A stretch of DNA of 64,000 nucleotides from Ottelia alismoides (taxonomy: Eukaryota; Streptophyta; Magnoliopsida; Alismatales; Hydrocharitaceae): the NCBI GenBank assembly GCA_037367405.1, contig JAZKJV010002613.1:1-64000 (forward strand), given 5' to 3'. A model generated the notes under the pieces. It had not been told where the DNA came from. It saw only the letters and a list, made by a program, of their open reading frames with translations, and did not search any database. The stretch's first letter is position 1. Each line of letters begins with the position of its first letter. Below are positions 44,659 to 56,332 of this stretch, piece after piece. The translations under genes were made by a program, and so were the position numbers.

Positions 44659-46573
44659 GCAGCTCACGTCGTGGCCAGAGTCTTCCGTCGCGACCAACCT
44701 CTTCTACCCTTCGCATTAGGACCGAGGCTATAACCTCACCATCTGCCTCACCTAGAGCTCCAGAGATAATCAGATCCTTCAGGTACCCCCCCTCTTTCAC
44801 TACAGTTTCCATCTCACTTCAATCTTTCCTTTTCCGCCACCACTTGTTCACCAACTCCGACCACCGGTTCTGGAGCTTCGTCATGCACCTTCCTCCGCAC
44901 GGATCGACTCCCCAAATCATTATCCATCTCCTAGCGCAACCTGAACTCCTTAGACTCGGTCTTTAGGCTGAGATTAAGGCCTGACTTCCGTCCTCCACGA
45001 TCATCGGAAGTCGACCCCTCATACACCAATGCATCCCTTCTTGATATTGAAGAATAACCGTGTCCGAAACATGGTCTTTGAGCTGGGAATACACTTGCAG
45101 GTTCAAGATGCGTGGGGAGGATCATTTAGAGCCCCAACTGCTCAGGCATAGCAGCTGCAGGCAGAGGACCACCATCCCGTTCATCCGATCGATCATCTTT
45201 CCATCTAAGCCGCCCACTCTACGCGGAGTACCACCACGACCGTGATGGACTCCTCAGTAGCTTCATCAGAGCCGTGGATCATCCTCCACGCTCAAGTGAA
45301 GTTCTCCAGACACCTATTCTTCCAGCCACCTTCTCCGCTGTTGGATCTGGAGTCTCATTCCCGATTTGATCTGATCCTTCTTGTATCGTATTATCCTAAC
45401 GCACAGATCATTTCTAGGCCCCTCATATGAGCTATCGATAAGCATCCTTATAGACCATTAGATCAGGTCTGACACAGCATATCTGATTGCACGTCCCCAC
45501 CATTTTTAAGCCACCAGATTCTTTTGCAGAAAACTATCAGAATCGTCAGAGCCCCCACGTGCACCTCACGTGCCCTCACGGTAATTTCCTTGTTATCCTT
45601 GCATGTTTTCTTATTTCGCTTTAATCTAGTAAATAAAATGTGTAGTTCAAAACATTTGCAGTTTGATCCCTCTGGTTTTATATTTGCATTTCAGTCTAAT
45701 CGAGTCTGAGTCACTTGTGTCCCCACATGTTTTACTGGGATATTTGCAACTTTTGTCCTCAATCTTTTAACTGTTACGAAATGAATGTCAAGTTTTGAGT
45801 ATTTGCATTTATGCCCCTGACTGCTTAGATCACGTGATACACATGATTTACTAGATTAATTGCATTTTTGGCTTTAAGATTTATTAATATATTATTTTCT
45901 AGGCTATGGAACATAAAATATTTACATTTGGGTCCCTGTAAACTGTTTTCAACTTCTTGTCTTTTATTCAATGCAATAAATATAAAATTGACCCCAAAAA
46001 TTACATAAAAATTTCGTGTGACTCCTATTTGCATGTTAATTTTGAGGTAATGTTGGCTAGCTAATTTCTAGGGATTTATGTAATTTTAACTTGCAAATTG
46101 CTCCTGGTTGTGCACTATTTAGTATTTTTATCAATGCTTATTTTTAGAAATTCACAAAAATATCTTAAAAATCCATAAAAATTACCGAAACAATAAAACC
46201 TATAAAACCCAAAAATATTTTTGTTACAATTTTCTGAGCATTTTTGACAATTTCGAAAAATACAAAAAGAATATTGTGTGTGTCTTTTACTCCTTGTGCT
46301 TATTTTTTTCTTATTGAAAATTAAAAATTTGAAAAAATAAATAACCACTAAAAATATTTTGTTTTCTGAAATCCGATTACTAAGTTTTTGAATCGTGATC
46401 CTTGTGTTCAACCCTGGTTGCTATACCAGGTAAATAAAATAGCGAAGCCACTTACATCCGATTGATTTATCTTTGAGTGGTTTGATTTTCTTGTGACTGG
46501 TTTGATTGATTAAGGTCAATGATATTTTATTTATTTATTCCTCCTTAGTAGATCGTGAACCGTGGTCATCAAA

Positions 46574-46594
46574 ATGGCGCCGTTGATGGGGAGC
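46574..46594 (+). other. Primer-binding site of copy D
   Basis: ATGGCGCCGTTGATGGGGAG, two bases after the LTR end. The first 12 bases match the tRNA-Asp PBS exactly, with a small mismatch region after. Confidence 0.9.
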
Positions 46595-47974
46595 ACGACT
46601 TAGTAGTTTGATATCATTTTTTGCATATTTTTGTATCTATCCATTATAATTGTTTTCTGACCATCTTCTGTTTCACTTTTTATGCAAGGAATCACTCGAG
46701 AGATGATTCAATTCATTTTTGGATATGCATGCATCCGAGGAGGAGTAGGGGAGAAGAGGAAGGAATTATTTTAGATAGATTTATTTCCGCAAAAACATTA
46801 TTGCAATAATCGAGAACTTTCTGGACACATTTCACTTGGATTATTCGTGGTATGTTTCGCCGAGTGCCGATACACTCGGAGGACCTCACCACAGTTTTTC
46901 ATGATTTTTCGCATTTATTTTCTATTTGATTTCTGAGGATTTAGCCCCTAGATTTAGGATTTATATTTACTTGAGCTCGGTAATTAGCTAGGTCCAAACA
47001 CCCTAATAGACTATCTATTGCTATTGAACGTAATTGGACTTAGTCAAATAAAAGAAAAAGTTAATTTAATTGATTAAGAGACAATGCGTCGAGAGAGACC
47101 ATATACAGCACTTGTAGGACCCATTGTGGTGGGCACCTATCATCCTCTAAGACCAGACTCAGGTATTTTTTCTGATTAGTTAACTACCAATTCTTTGTGT
47201 TAATAGAAGTTGCTCAACTTAGGGACAAATTCCTCATGCATCATAGAGGTAGTTTTATTTCTATCTTTTAATTTATGTGTGGATCACCCTACGTGTAGAG
47301 TACTAGAGCAAGGTACGTATTTTCATCTAAGCATGCATCATCTTGTTTGATCGCACATCGCCTTTTCCGTCTTCCTCCCCTAGTTTCTTGGACTTAAACA
47401 TAAAGGAAAATGAAAATTTCGTTAGACATTGCATTTATTCAGAAAAAAAACATAATAAGAGATAACCAATAAAATCTGGGACAGGTAAAGAAAACTTGAC
47501 CTAAAATTGAACTTCATTAAAAATATTTGTTTTTGGGAGAGTCACCCCCTCATTGTTTGATTTATCTGTAGCTAGAGAACGACCCGCACACTACGATAGA
47601 GCCATGCCTGAACTCTCTTTAGACTACCGATTTTATTGATTAGATACTTTCCAGTGAGGATTTATCCATGTAGCTGGTAATCAGTCCGGACTTCCTTAGT
47701 AGATTGGGTGAGATCGGGTAGCTAGTAAACGGTCCGCATCCCATACTAGGTGGAAATAACTAGTCATAGAACTAGGGCCAGTCTCCTGGGAGCATTGTGC
47801 TCCTAACAACTCGCTTAACCTCTCTGATAGATTGGATGTTCACCTAATAAAATTTGATAAGATAAATGACCAAGCCTTTATGGTTATCGCATTGTATTGC
47901 ATAGGTGAATTGGGGGTTTGATTTCTCATCTTGTTTGCATCTCTGATCTACTCTTAATAAATCCCCACATCATT
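46595..47974 (+). other. 5' leader of copy D
   Basis: Donor-like AAG|GTACGT at 47310-47318 after the shared block GTGTGGATCACCC...TAGAGTACT, and the pre-gag stem-loop TTCACCTA/TAGGTGAA at 47839-47909, preceded by CTCTGATAGATTG. No coding potential is supported. Confidence 0.72.
47839..47909 (+). promoter_or_regulatory. Conserved leader stem-loop before gag (copy D)
   Basis: Perfect 8-bp arms TTCACCTA (47839-47846) and TAGGTGAA (47902-47909) around about 55 nt, 65 bp before the gag ATG. It corresponds to 8542-8614 in copy A. Confidence 0.5.
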
Positions 47975-50542
47975 ATGATGGGAAGGAGGTCCCTTAGGAT
48001 GCTTCTGGCAACATCGCTTTTCAGCACTCCTCGTTCATCTAGGGCGATTTTAGAGAACTCATACCTTCTCTCTAAACCCGAATTCAACTCCACCTTGTTC
48101 CCCCTCGACCACCCTTCTTTCACCCCTAAGGTACAATACAGAGGCCAACACAACTATATGTTCACTTGACAACACCCGAGCGAGGGTGTTTTGCCTATGT
48201 AGAGACTGGTGACATGGCCAACAATGAGGGAAGGACTGATGAGCAACCACAAGGATCTGCATTCGTATTGGACCCGGCTACCATCAACAACACGCTACTA
48301 GCCTCCTTGGAGACCATGCAGAGATATATCTGGGACCAAGGAGCATTCATGGTAGAGGTGATGAGAGAGATCACGCAGATGAGAGCTGGACGAGAGGAGC
48401 TGTAGAGGCCAACTACTAGTGGAGAGATACCCAGAGCTAAGGGAGGAGACAAACGTCAGGATGAGCCATAGGAACTAATAGGACCAACATGCACGATGAG
48501 GCTGTTTCATAATCCTGGTGCAACCCTCACCGACTGGTGGATCCAACTGCCCAAGATACTTGGCGACTTCGAGCTTCGCCCTCAGATCATTCAACTACTG
48601 CCCAAGTTCCATGGGCTAGCCACCGAGAAGCCCCATCTCCATCTGTAGGAGTTTGAGATGATATGCAGCACCATCCACGATAGATTTGGGGACGAGGACA
48701 CAATCGTGTCGATTGACTTCCCATTCTCCTTGGTTGACAGAGTAGCCTACTGGTTGAAGCAGCTGGGGAGGTGGTCACTACATGGGAGCAACTCCGGACC
48801 GAGTACTTGAAAAAGTACTATCCACTCGGTCGGACCAATGCAGCTATAGCCATGATCAACAACATTACTATGATCCTAAATGAACATTTTCATGAAGCCT
48901 GGGATCGATTCAGAGAGCTCATTGACATGTGTCCCCACCATGAAATCAGCAAGCCCAAGATCATCCAGAGTTTCTTTTGTGGGCTGACACTAGAACGGTA
49001 GGGGCTAGTGAAAGCCTCGTGTGGAGGTTCCTATTTCACCAAGAATGAAGACCAGGTCTGGTACATCTATGAGGAGATGGTAGAAAACTACATTGTGATA
49101 TTTCAGACCTATGTATACACTCAGGGGAAGCCTCTCTCGCATGTGGTTTCATATTAGAGGATTGCACGCATAGATGCTGGTCCTTCCTCATCTTCTTCGG
49201 TAACAACACTAGCAGAGGCATCAGTTGCTGACATGGGCATCATAAGCCAGAAGTTGAATCAGATAAAGATCATAGAGAAGTAGTGCTAAGGCCTGGATAA
49301 GCTCAACAAGATTGATGAGCTGGCCCAAACCTTGAGTAACCTGAAGACCCAGATCATGTGTCTCCAAGAGGCACAGACGGCTTCTCAGCCTCGTCTCATG
49401 TCACGAACTGATCCAGGGAGCATCTCATCCAAGCCTTCTGCCTCATACCAACATGTTCACCACATCCAGGAAGAGCCGGTCCAGCAGCTCCAATAGTGCC
49501 AGCATCCACCACCATCTTCAAACACTCAAATGGTGCTATACAAGTCAGATCCACCCTCGGCAACCCTTCCCCCGCTACTTCACGAGCAGCAGGAACCGTT
49601 GATGGAACTCAACGAGATATGGTACTCTCAGTACCAACCGCAGCCCGGGATTCATCATAACCATCCTGGCTTCCGATGGTCTATTGGAGGTACCTCTTCC
49701 TAGCAGCATCCTCCAGCTCAAGCAAGGTAGGGCAGCCAGCCTCAGCAGCCCCTGCACTCCCACCAGCAGCAACAACATGGTCCTCATCTTTAGTATTAGG
49801 GACAATAGTGGAGGCAACAACAACCTCATCCACAACACTCCCAGCTCCCTCCTCATTACCTGCAGCAGAGTCAACCTCATTTTTAGCAAGGCAACTCGTC
49901 CGGTTCTCATGCACCAGTTTATGAGAGCCCAACCCTTGATGACCTCACCCACTTGCTCTCTCACGAGCAGGCCTCCTTCAGTAAGAAATGGATGAGTTCC
50001 GGTAAGAGATGATGGAGATAATAAACGGCAGGGCTGCCATACCTGCTCAGAACCCAATCCAAATAATCTAAAGAGGAAATATGAGAAGGTACAATTTATA
50101 TAGAGACCACCACTCCTAGTGATATTTCAGATGATACTTCTTATTCTATATTTGATGATGATTCGTGACACTTAGGAGCTGTAGGAAGCCAGCCAGTAAC
50201 GACTCATCTAGGCGACATCTAGATGCAGATTCCAGAGAGCCATATGAGGTCGAAAGCGGTGTTGATGCCGCTCACCATGATGATGATGACATTGGTGCAG
50301 AAGCCACCAAGATGTTGATCTGGATGACGTTATTGAGGCTGTCATATTTCCAGTTGTTGATGATGGTACTGACGCCACCAAGATACCAGATGCTAGGCCA
50401 GAGTATGGTACTAATGCCGCAAGTTCAGATGTTGTCGGTGGTACTGATGCCACCAAGTTTCCTTCTGTTGTGTTGACTCATCTTGTACCTGAGGACATTA
50501 TAGAAAAATACAAATAATGAAAAAACAACAAAAATCAAAAAT
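47975..50542 (+). pseudogene. gag region (copy D), broken
   Basis: Start at MMGRRSLRM (47975), matching copy A. After LFPLDHPSF a stop breaks the first frame. The second frame (48166-48405) has LASLETMQRYIWDQGAFMVEV. The core continues with LFHNPGATLTDWW, QLLPKFHGLATEKPHLHL, SIDFPFSLVDRVAYWLKQL and, after a frame change at 48771, HEAWDRFRELIDMCPHHEISKPKIIQSFFCGLT. A coiled segment LDKLNKIDELAQTLSNLK follows near 49300. The C-terminal part is Gln/Pro-rich and ends in an acidic stretch with GGTDATK repeats (about 50375-50465). No zinc knuckle is visible. Confidence 0.88.
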
Positions 50543-51350
50543 ATGAATAAAGGGAAGGTTTCTGTATCTCCTATGAGCCCATCTATTGTGCCTGATGATC
50601 TTTGCATGGATTCTAGCTTATTGAATGCACATGAGCCTACTCCTGACCCTCATATTTCTGGCAAGGGTCCTCCCATCCCTTTCCCCCAAGCACTCCTCTT
50701 AGGAAAGGGGTTCAAAACAAAAAATCTAAAAAAAGAGGCACCAGTTAGAGTTCAATGAGCAGATGATAGACAGATTCCAGATACAACTGACTCTTCAGGA
50801 GGTACTTGAGCACATTCCCCTATTCCAAAAGAACTTAAGAGATAAGACCACCATCCATAGGAAGAAGAAGAACCCTAATGCAGAGATCAATGTGCTCACC
50901 CATGTCACATGCTTTTCTATCCATAACTGGTTGCTAGCAAAAAGACCAGATGCAGGAGATCCTTATGTTAGATGCCATATTCATGAGCAGTGGTTCCATT
51001 GTACTCTATTAGATAACAGTTCTTCGATTAACCTCCTACTGATTGCCTTACTCGACCAATTCGAGTTTGGCCCTCTTAAACAGAGCGGGACAGTACTTCA
51101 GTTTACCGATAGATATGTTAAGAGGCTGAAGGGATTACTAATGTACATTGTCATCACAATTTAGGGCCTAAAATTCCTCGTGGACTTTGTTGTACTGGAC
51201 ATGGAGATCCCTGAATCTGTGACCAACACCCCCATTATCTTAGGACGATCTTTCTTGGCTACAGCTAAGGCAGTGTTTGATCATGATAGCAGGAAGGTAT
51301 ACTTTCGCGTTAAGGGCGTAAGTGTACGAGGTGATTGAGGAGACTAGAGC
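50543..51350 (+). pseudogene. Aspartic protease region (copy D), active site changed
   Basis: Begins MNKGKVSVSP, as in copy A, then after a stop and frame change continues with MIDRFQIQLTLQEVLEHIP (50763). The active-site motif reads LLDNSSSINLL where B and A have LLDSGSSINL, so the DSG triad is changed to DNS and catalysis is unlikely. FTDRYVKRLKGL, a stop, then NTPIILGRSFLATAKAV follow. Confidence 0.87.
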
Positions 51351-53430
51351 TATAGATTAAACTTACTCAGAGCAGACTACTAACTCAGAGTAGATGAAAG
51401 ACGCAGAGCTAGACGTCCACCAGGAGTGTGATTTTGTGATTATAGATAATGAAGTAGTTTGGGAAGATCTAGCATCACATGATCTTGTCACACCTTCAGA
51501 CGATACGGAGTTACAAATGACAACTGATGAGAGTTCGTAGAGCACACTCATGGCACAAGATAGCTTAGAGGATGACGGTTGCGATCAGGGTATTGAAGCA
51601 GATTTTATTTCATGTGATTTGGATTCAGATCCCCGGGACTCAGAAACTGATTTTGATGGTAGAACATTGATGACTACTTATCACATCTAGTGTCCATAGA
51701 GCCCACAGCTAGGATGGAGTGCGAGCCAGTATAGTTGACAAATATACCAGTAGGGTTGTCTCCATCAGGATTGTAGATTCAGCGAGAGCTCTCACATACA
51801 GATCTGGTAGCCTTGATGTAGATGTTTCAGAGGCCATGTTTGCCAGCTCCTACTTGTCCTGAATTGAAGACCTTATGGCATAGCATGAAGCATAGGTTCC
51901 TTGTGGGTGAGCCAAATATGTTCTCAGTCATTATTGTGGTATATTTGACTGAAGACCAAGAATCTCATTTGATGGAGGTTCTTTAAAGAAATCGCATGAC
52001 AATAGGTTGGAGTGTAGTTGATATCTATGGCATAAGTCCAGCCCTGTGCTCCCACCACATCTATCTTGAAGAGGATGCCAAGCCATCGCGTGAGTTCCAA
52101 CGAACGCTGAACCTGAATCTTCGATATGTGGTAATGAAGGAAATATCTAAGTGGTGGAGCACCGATTTTATCTACCCCATCTCTAACTACAAATGGGTTA
52201 GTCCATTGCATGTGGTACCCAAGAAGATGGGTATCACCACAGTTGTGAACGAGTCTAGAGAGGAGATAGCTACCCAAGTACTCACTTCTTAGAGGATCTG
52301 CGTGGACTACATATGATTGAATCAGAACACCAAGAAGGCTGATTTCCCGCTACCATTTATTGATCAGATTATCGAGAGGTTAGCTAGGAAGAGTCACTAC
52401 TGCTTTCTTGATGGGTACTCTGCATACAATCAGGTGGCCATAGCGCCCGAAGACCATGAGAAAACGATGTTCACATGTTCGTTTGGAATGTATGATTTTA
52501 GACGGATGCCCTTTGGGGTATGTAATACCCCAGCTACATCCCAAAGGTGCATGCTTTCCATCTTCTCGGACTTGGTGGGAGAGTGTTAGAGGTCTTCATG
52601 GATGACTTTTTGGTCTATGGCGATGGTTTCGATGCTTGTCTTGACGACTTAGACCGAGTACTTCAGCGCTGCATCAAGGTCAACCTTGTTCTATCTTGGG
52701 AGAAGAGTCATTTCATGATGACTCAGGGGATGGTCCTTGGCCACATCATCCCCAACAGGGGCATGGAGGTTGATCTAGCCAAGGTAGATATCGTCAAGAA
52801 ACTCAATCCACCGTCCGATTTGCGACAGTTGCAGTCTTTTCTGGGGCATGTCGATTTCTACCGATGGTTCATACAAGACTTAAGTCGGATTGCCCGATTG
52901 CTTACTGATCTGCATACAAAAGACACCGAGTTCATTGTCAATGATAAGTGTCTTGTGTCGTTTAAAACTCTCAAGAGATTAGTTGTGCAGGCTCTCCTGC
53001 CCTTCAACCACCGGATTGGTCTCTCCCATTTGAGATCATGATGGACACTTCTGATTTTGCCATAAGGGTTGTGCTTGGACAAAGGAGGGATGGATTGCCT
53101 TTTGATTTTCACTACACTAGCATGACTTTGGATGCTGCTCAAAGGGACTACACCATGACTGAGAAGGAGATTCTAACCGTAATTTTTGCTTTGGATAAAT
53201 TTCGATTTTACATTCTTGGCTCTAGAGTGGCTATCTACACAGATCACACCGCCATCGGATACCTCATGGCAAAGAAGGATGCCAAAGCCAGATTGAACAG
53301 ATGGATCCTTCAACTCTAGGAGTTTGATATAGTGATTAAGGATAAACGTGGAGTCAAGAATGTGGTGGCTAATCACCTCTCCCAATTAGATCATCTTGAG
53401 GATTCAGAGTAGACCACACCTATCACAAAG
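51351..53430 (+). pseudogene. Linker, reverse transcriptase and RNase H (copy D), broken
   Basis: An acidic linker with many stops runs to about 51860. RT starts with KHRFLVGEPNMFSVII, then ALCSHHIYLEEDAKPSREF, KWVSPLHVVPKKMG, FPLPFIDQIIERLARKSHY and RRMPFGVCNTP. A frame change at about 52585 is followed by the catalytic box VFMDDFLVYG, which is intact. The connection runs from 52600 to 53000 (LQSFLGHVDFYRWFIQDL). RNase H (53038-53319) keeps MMDTSDFAIRVVL (Asp), TEKEILTVIF (Glu) and YTDHTAIGYL (Asp). Four or more stops or frame changes break it. Confidence 0.92.
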
Positions 53431-54750
53431 ACTTTCCCAGATGAGGTGATTCTTCTATCACCTCACTTCCATGGTACGTTGACATTGTGAACTATCTTGT
53501 TGCAAAGAAAGTCCCACAAGGTTGGCCAAACAACGACTTGAGACCTTCCCTGCGAAGGCCAAGTCGTACCATTGGGAGGATCTCACCCTTTACCATGAAG
53601 GGGGGGATAGTGTCTGGTGTCAGAGTATTCCTCAAGAGGAGCACCACAACATCCTCACCTACTGCCACAAGCTTGAGGCAGGAGGACATCATTTTGGTAG
53701 ATGGACAGCATAGGAAGTTCTCCAATCCGTCCTTTGGTGGCCTACAATCTTCAAGGATTCAGATGAATCCGTGAATAGGTACACTGACTATCATAGGATG
53801 GGCACTTGTGGAAACCGTGATATGATGCGGATGTAGCTCATTCACTTCTAAGAGGTTTTTGATGCGTGGGGCACCGATTTCATGGGTCCATTCCCTAAGA
53901 GCCAGGGATTTGAGTACATTCTACTTGTTGTGGATTATGTTAGTCGTTGGGTTGAGGCCATCTCCTCCCAAGCCACATATGCTAAAACTATTTGCAATTT
54001 TTTAAGGAAAATTATCGTTTTATGGTTCGGGTACCTAGAGTCTTGATTTCTAACAGGGGGACTCATTTTATCAACGATAAGGTAAGGGCGCTTGATAACG
54101 AGTTCAACATTGACCATAGAGTTGCCACTACGTATCATCCTCAGACTAATGGTCTTGCTAAAGTTTTGAACAAGGAGATCAAGACGATTTTGCAAAAGGA
54201 TGTCTGCCCGGATGGGAAGGATTGGTCATAGCTTTTGGACTCGGTCTTGTGGGCCTATAGGACTTCTTTCAAGACACCTTTACGCACATCTCCCTTGCGG
54301 CTCATTTATGGTAAGCCATGCTACTTACCAGTGGAGGTCAAGCACAAGTCACTTTGAGAGGTTACCGAGCTACTATTGGATCCCAAGAGTGCAGGAGATC
54401 AAAGGAAAGCATAATTGGCAGCCCTGGAGGAGTTGAGAGACACGACTTTCTCAACTAGCCTACAATATAAGGATAGTGTGAAGATATGGCATGATTCTCA
54501 CATCTACCATAAATAGTTTGAGCCGAACCATAGATTATGTCATTTTGATGCTATGTTGAGATTATTTGCAGGGAAATTACAAAGTAAATGGAAGGGACCA
54601 TACTTGGTCAGGAAGGTGCACGACAATAGAAGCATTGATATATCTGAGTTGTCATATGATTCCACCTTTCGAGTTGACAGTTAGCGCCGGAAGCCATATC
54701 TTAATCATGATCCGCTGATCGTTGATGTTGCCCTGATTCATTTTCTATGA
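53431..54750 (+). pseudogene. Integrase (copy D), catalytic residues changed
   Basis: The zinc region keeps YCHKLEAGGHH but the CC pair is YTDY instead of CTDC. The core has GTDFMGPF (first Asp present), then LISNRGTHF (Asp to Asn) and GLAKVLNKEIK (catalytic Glu to Lys). SWAYRTSFKTPL-like and KWKGPYLVRKVHDN follow in broken frames. The stop TGA at 54748-54750 is in the same sequence context as in copy A (HFL then TGA). This copy could not have catalysed integration after these changes. Confidence 0.9.
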
Positions 54751-54882
54751 GATGTGGTCTTTGACTCACGTCATTTACATCTCATGCCTGATTATCACTT
54801 CTTCTTTGCAGCAATATAGATCCAGACTGTCTATATCAATCGTTCTTCTTGTCTGACACCCCATCTTGATCTTATGATTATG

Positions 54883-55234
54883 CTATACTTAGGGGACACT
54901 TTTCCCTAAGTATGGGGGGTATCAGACCTTTGATTATTCATTTGATTCAATTACCTCTATTTTGTTGCCGATACTTAGGAATATTTTACCCTAAGTATAG
55001 GGTAGGTAATACATGTCCATCCTATTCTTTGATTTTCCCCTTATGTACAGTCTTATATACTTAGGATTACTTGATCCTAAGTATAGGGGGATCACTGAAT
55101 TTCATTCATCATATTCCTTTATTTGTCTTTGTAGTATAACATTCTTTTCACTTCCCCATACTCAACACGAGTTATGTCTTCTTTCATCGCTCTTTGATCA
55201 CTTTGAGGACATCGTCCGGGCTAAGTATGGGGGT
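54883..55234 (+). repeat. 3' UTR hairpin cluster of copy D
   Basis: Inverted repeats at 54883-54915 (GGGG/CCC arms), 54969-54999 and 55054-55087 (GGAT/ATCC arms), each built on TATACTTAGG, plus a long hairpin at 55154-55234 with CCCCATACT opposite AGTATGGGG and ATGTC opposite GACAT. It lies 133 bp after the pol stop. Confidence 0.88.
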
Positions 55235-56134
55235 GTCGTATATATTGTATATATACTTTAGCCATAACTCGTACTTTATGTGTGAATAACATGGATTTTA
55301 TTTATAAAACATGAATAATTTTGATGCAAAAAAATATTTTTGTATAGATCTTGTAAAAATGTTTTGTTTTCAAAATATTTATAAAATATTTCCTTTATCA
55401 AAATTATGTATATAATACAAAGTTTTTGAGAATTATGTGAAAATAAAAAGTTTTCAAATATAGTTTGTAAAACTATATTTTAAAACTATTTTGCCACATA
55501 AAGAAATAAGTAAAGGGTATGGAAAATACTTGTATTTACGTAACCAGAATCCACCCCTAAAATATTTGTATTTGTGAAAATAAAACCCATATTGTGCATA
55601 AACCATGTTGTATATATCTTTGTAAAAATCTTTTCTTATTTTTCAAAATACCTAAAAATTTGAAAAGTCAAAATTTCCATAAAAATTTGCACATTTTTAG
55701 AATTTTTCACAAAAAGAGTTTTGTACGTACTTTCTTTCTTCAAAATCTTGGTTAACATTTAAACTAGTCCGGAATTAAATTGAAAAATGGAGCTTGGTTA
55801 AGACCTTAATCTAGTTAACTTCAGAAGAACCTTAGAGAATTTGGGGTTAAGACGTTTCAGGTCCTTAGTGACTTAATTCTTTGAGTCAACTAGGCTATGT
55901 TCACATGTCATCTTGATGAGCCTAAATAGAACACTTAACAATGCACGCATGACTCTCAGAGACAATGGCTTGACTTGGGCAAGCACCTTACACATAGCTC
56001 AACATGGATAAGGTGGTGAGGAGGTAGAATCTTTTGGCTTGGGATAGCATACAAGGGTAGTACTACTAGCTAGAACCTCTCATCTTCCTCTAGGGAGCGA
56101 TGTGCGCCTTAACCTGGTCTAGTGGCATTGAGGT

Positions 56135-56332
56135 CTAAAGACAGGAGTCTGTTGGTTGCAATAATTCTTTAAAAGAGGGATAGTCTACTGGCTCAAGAAG
56201 AAAAACCCCTTGTGTATATGCTGCATCATGTAGATATGTTGTACATATGCACATCAAAAAAAGAAAAAATAAAAGTGCAAAATGTGAAAAACTCCAAAAA
56301 GGGAGACATGCCTGATTGAAAATAAAATGCAT
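56135..56332 (-). other. Antisense open frame in 3' UTR of copy D (65 codons)
   Basis: Counterpart of the frame at 73-438 in copy A: a hydrophobic first half, then VFLLEPVDYPSFKELLQP before a stop. The basic tail of the A version is lost through the stop. Whether it was ever translated is unknown. Confidence 0.35.

Larger units (their letters stand above)
42961..46571 (+). repeat. 5' LTR of copy D
   Basis: TGATGAATATG ... GTGGTCATCA, 3611 bp. It aligns with the 3' LTR except for an extra 540 bp at about 44120-44658 (chromovirus pol fragment) and a missing stretch of about 280 bp at about 46067. The promoter palindrome is at 43761-43786 and a decayed TATA box (TACATAAAC) at 43989-43997. Confidence 0.93.
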
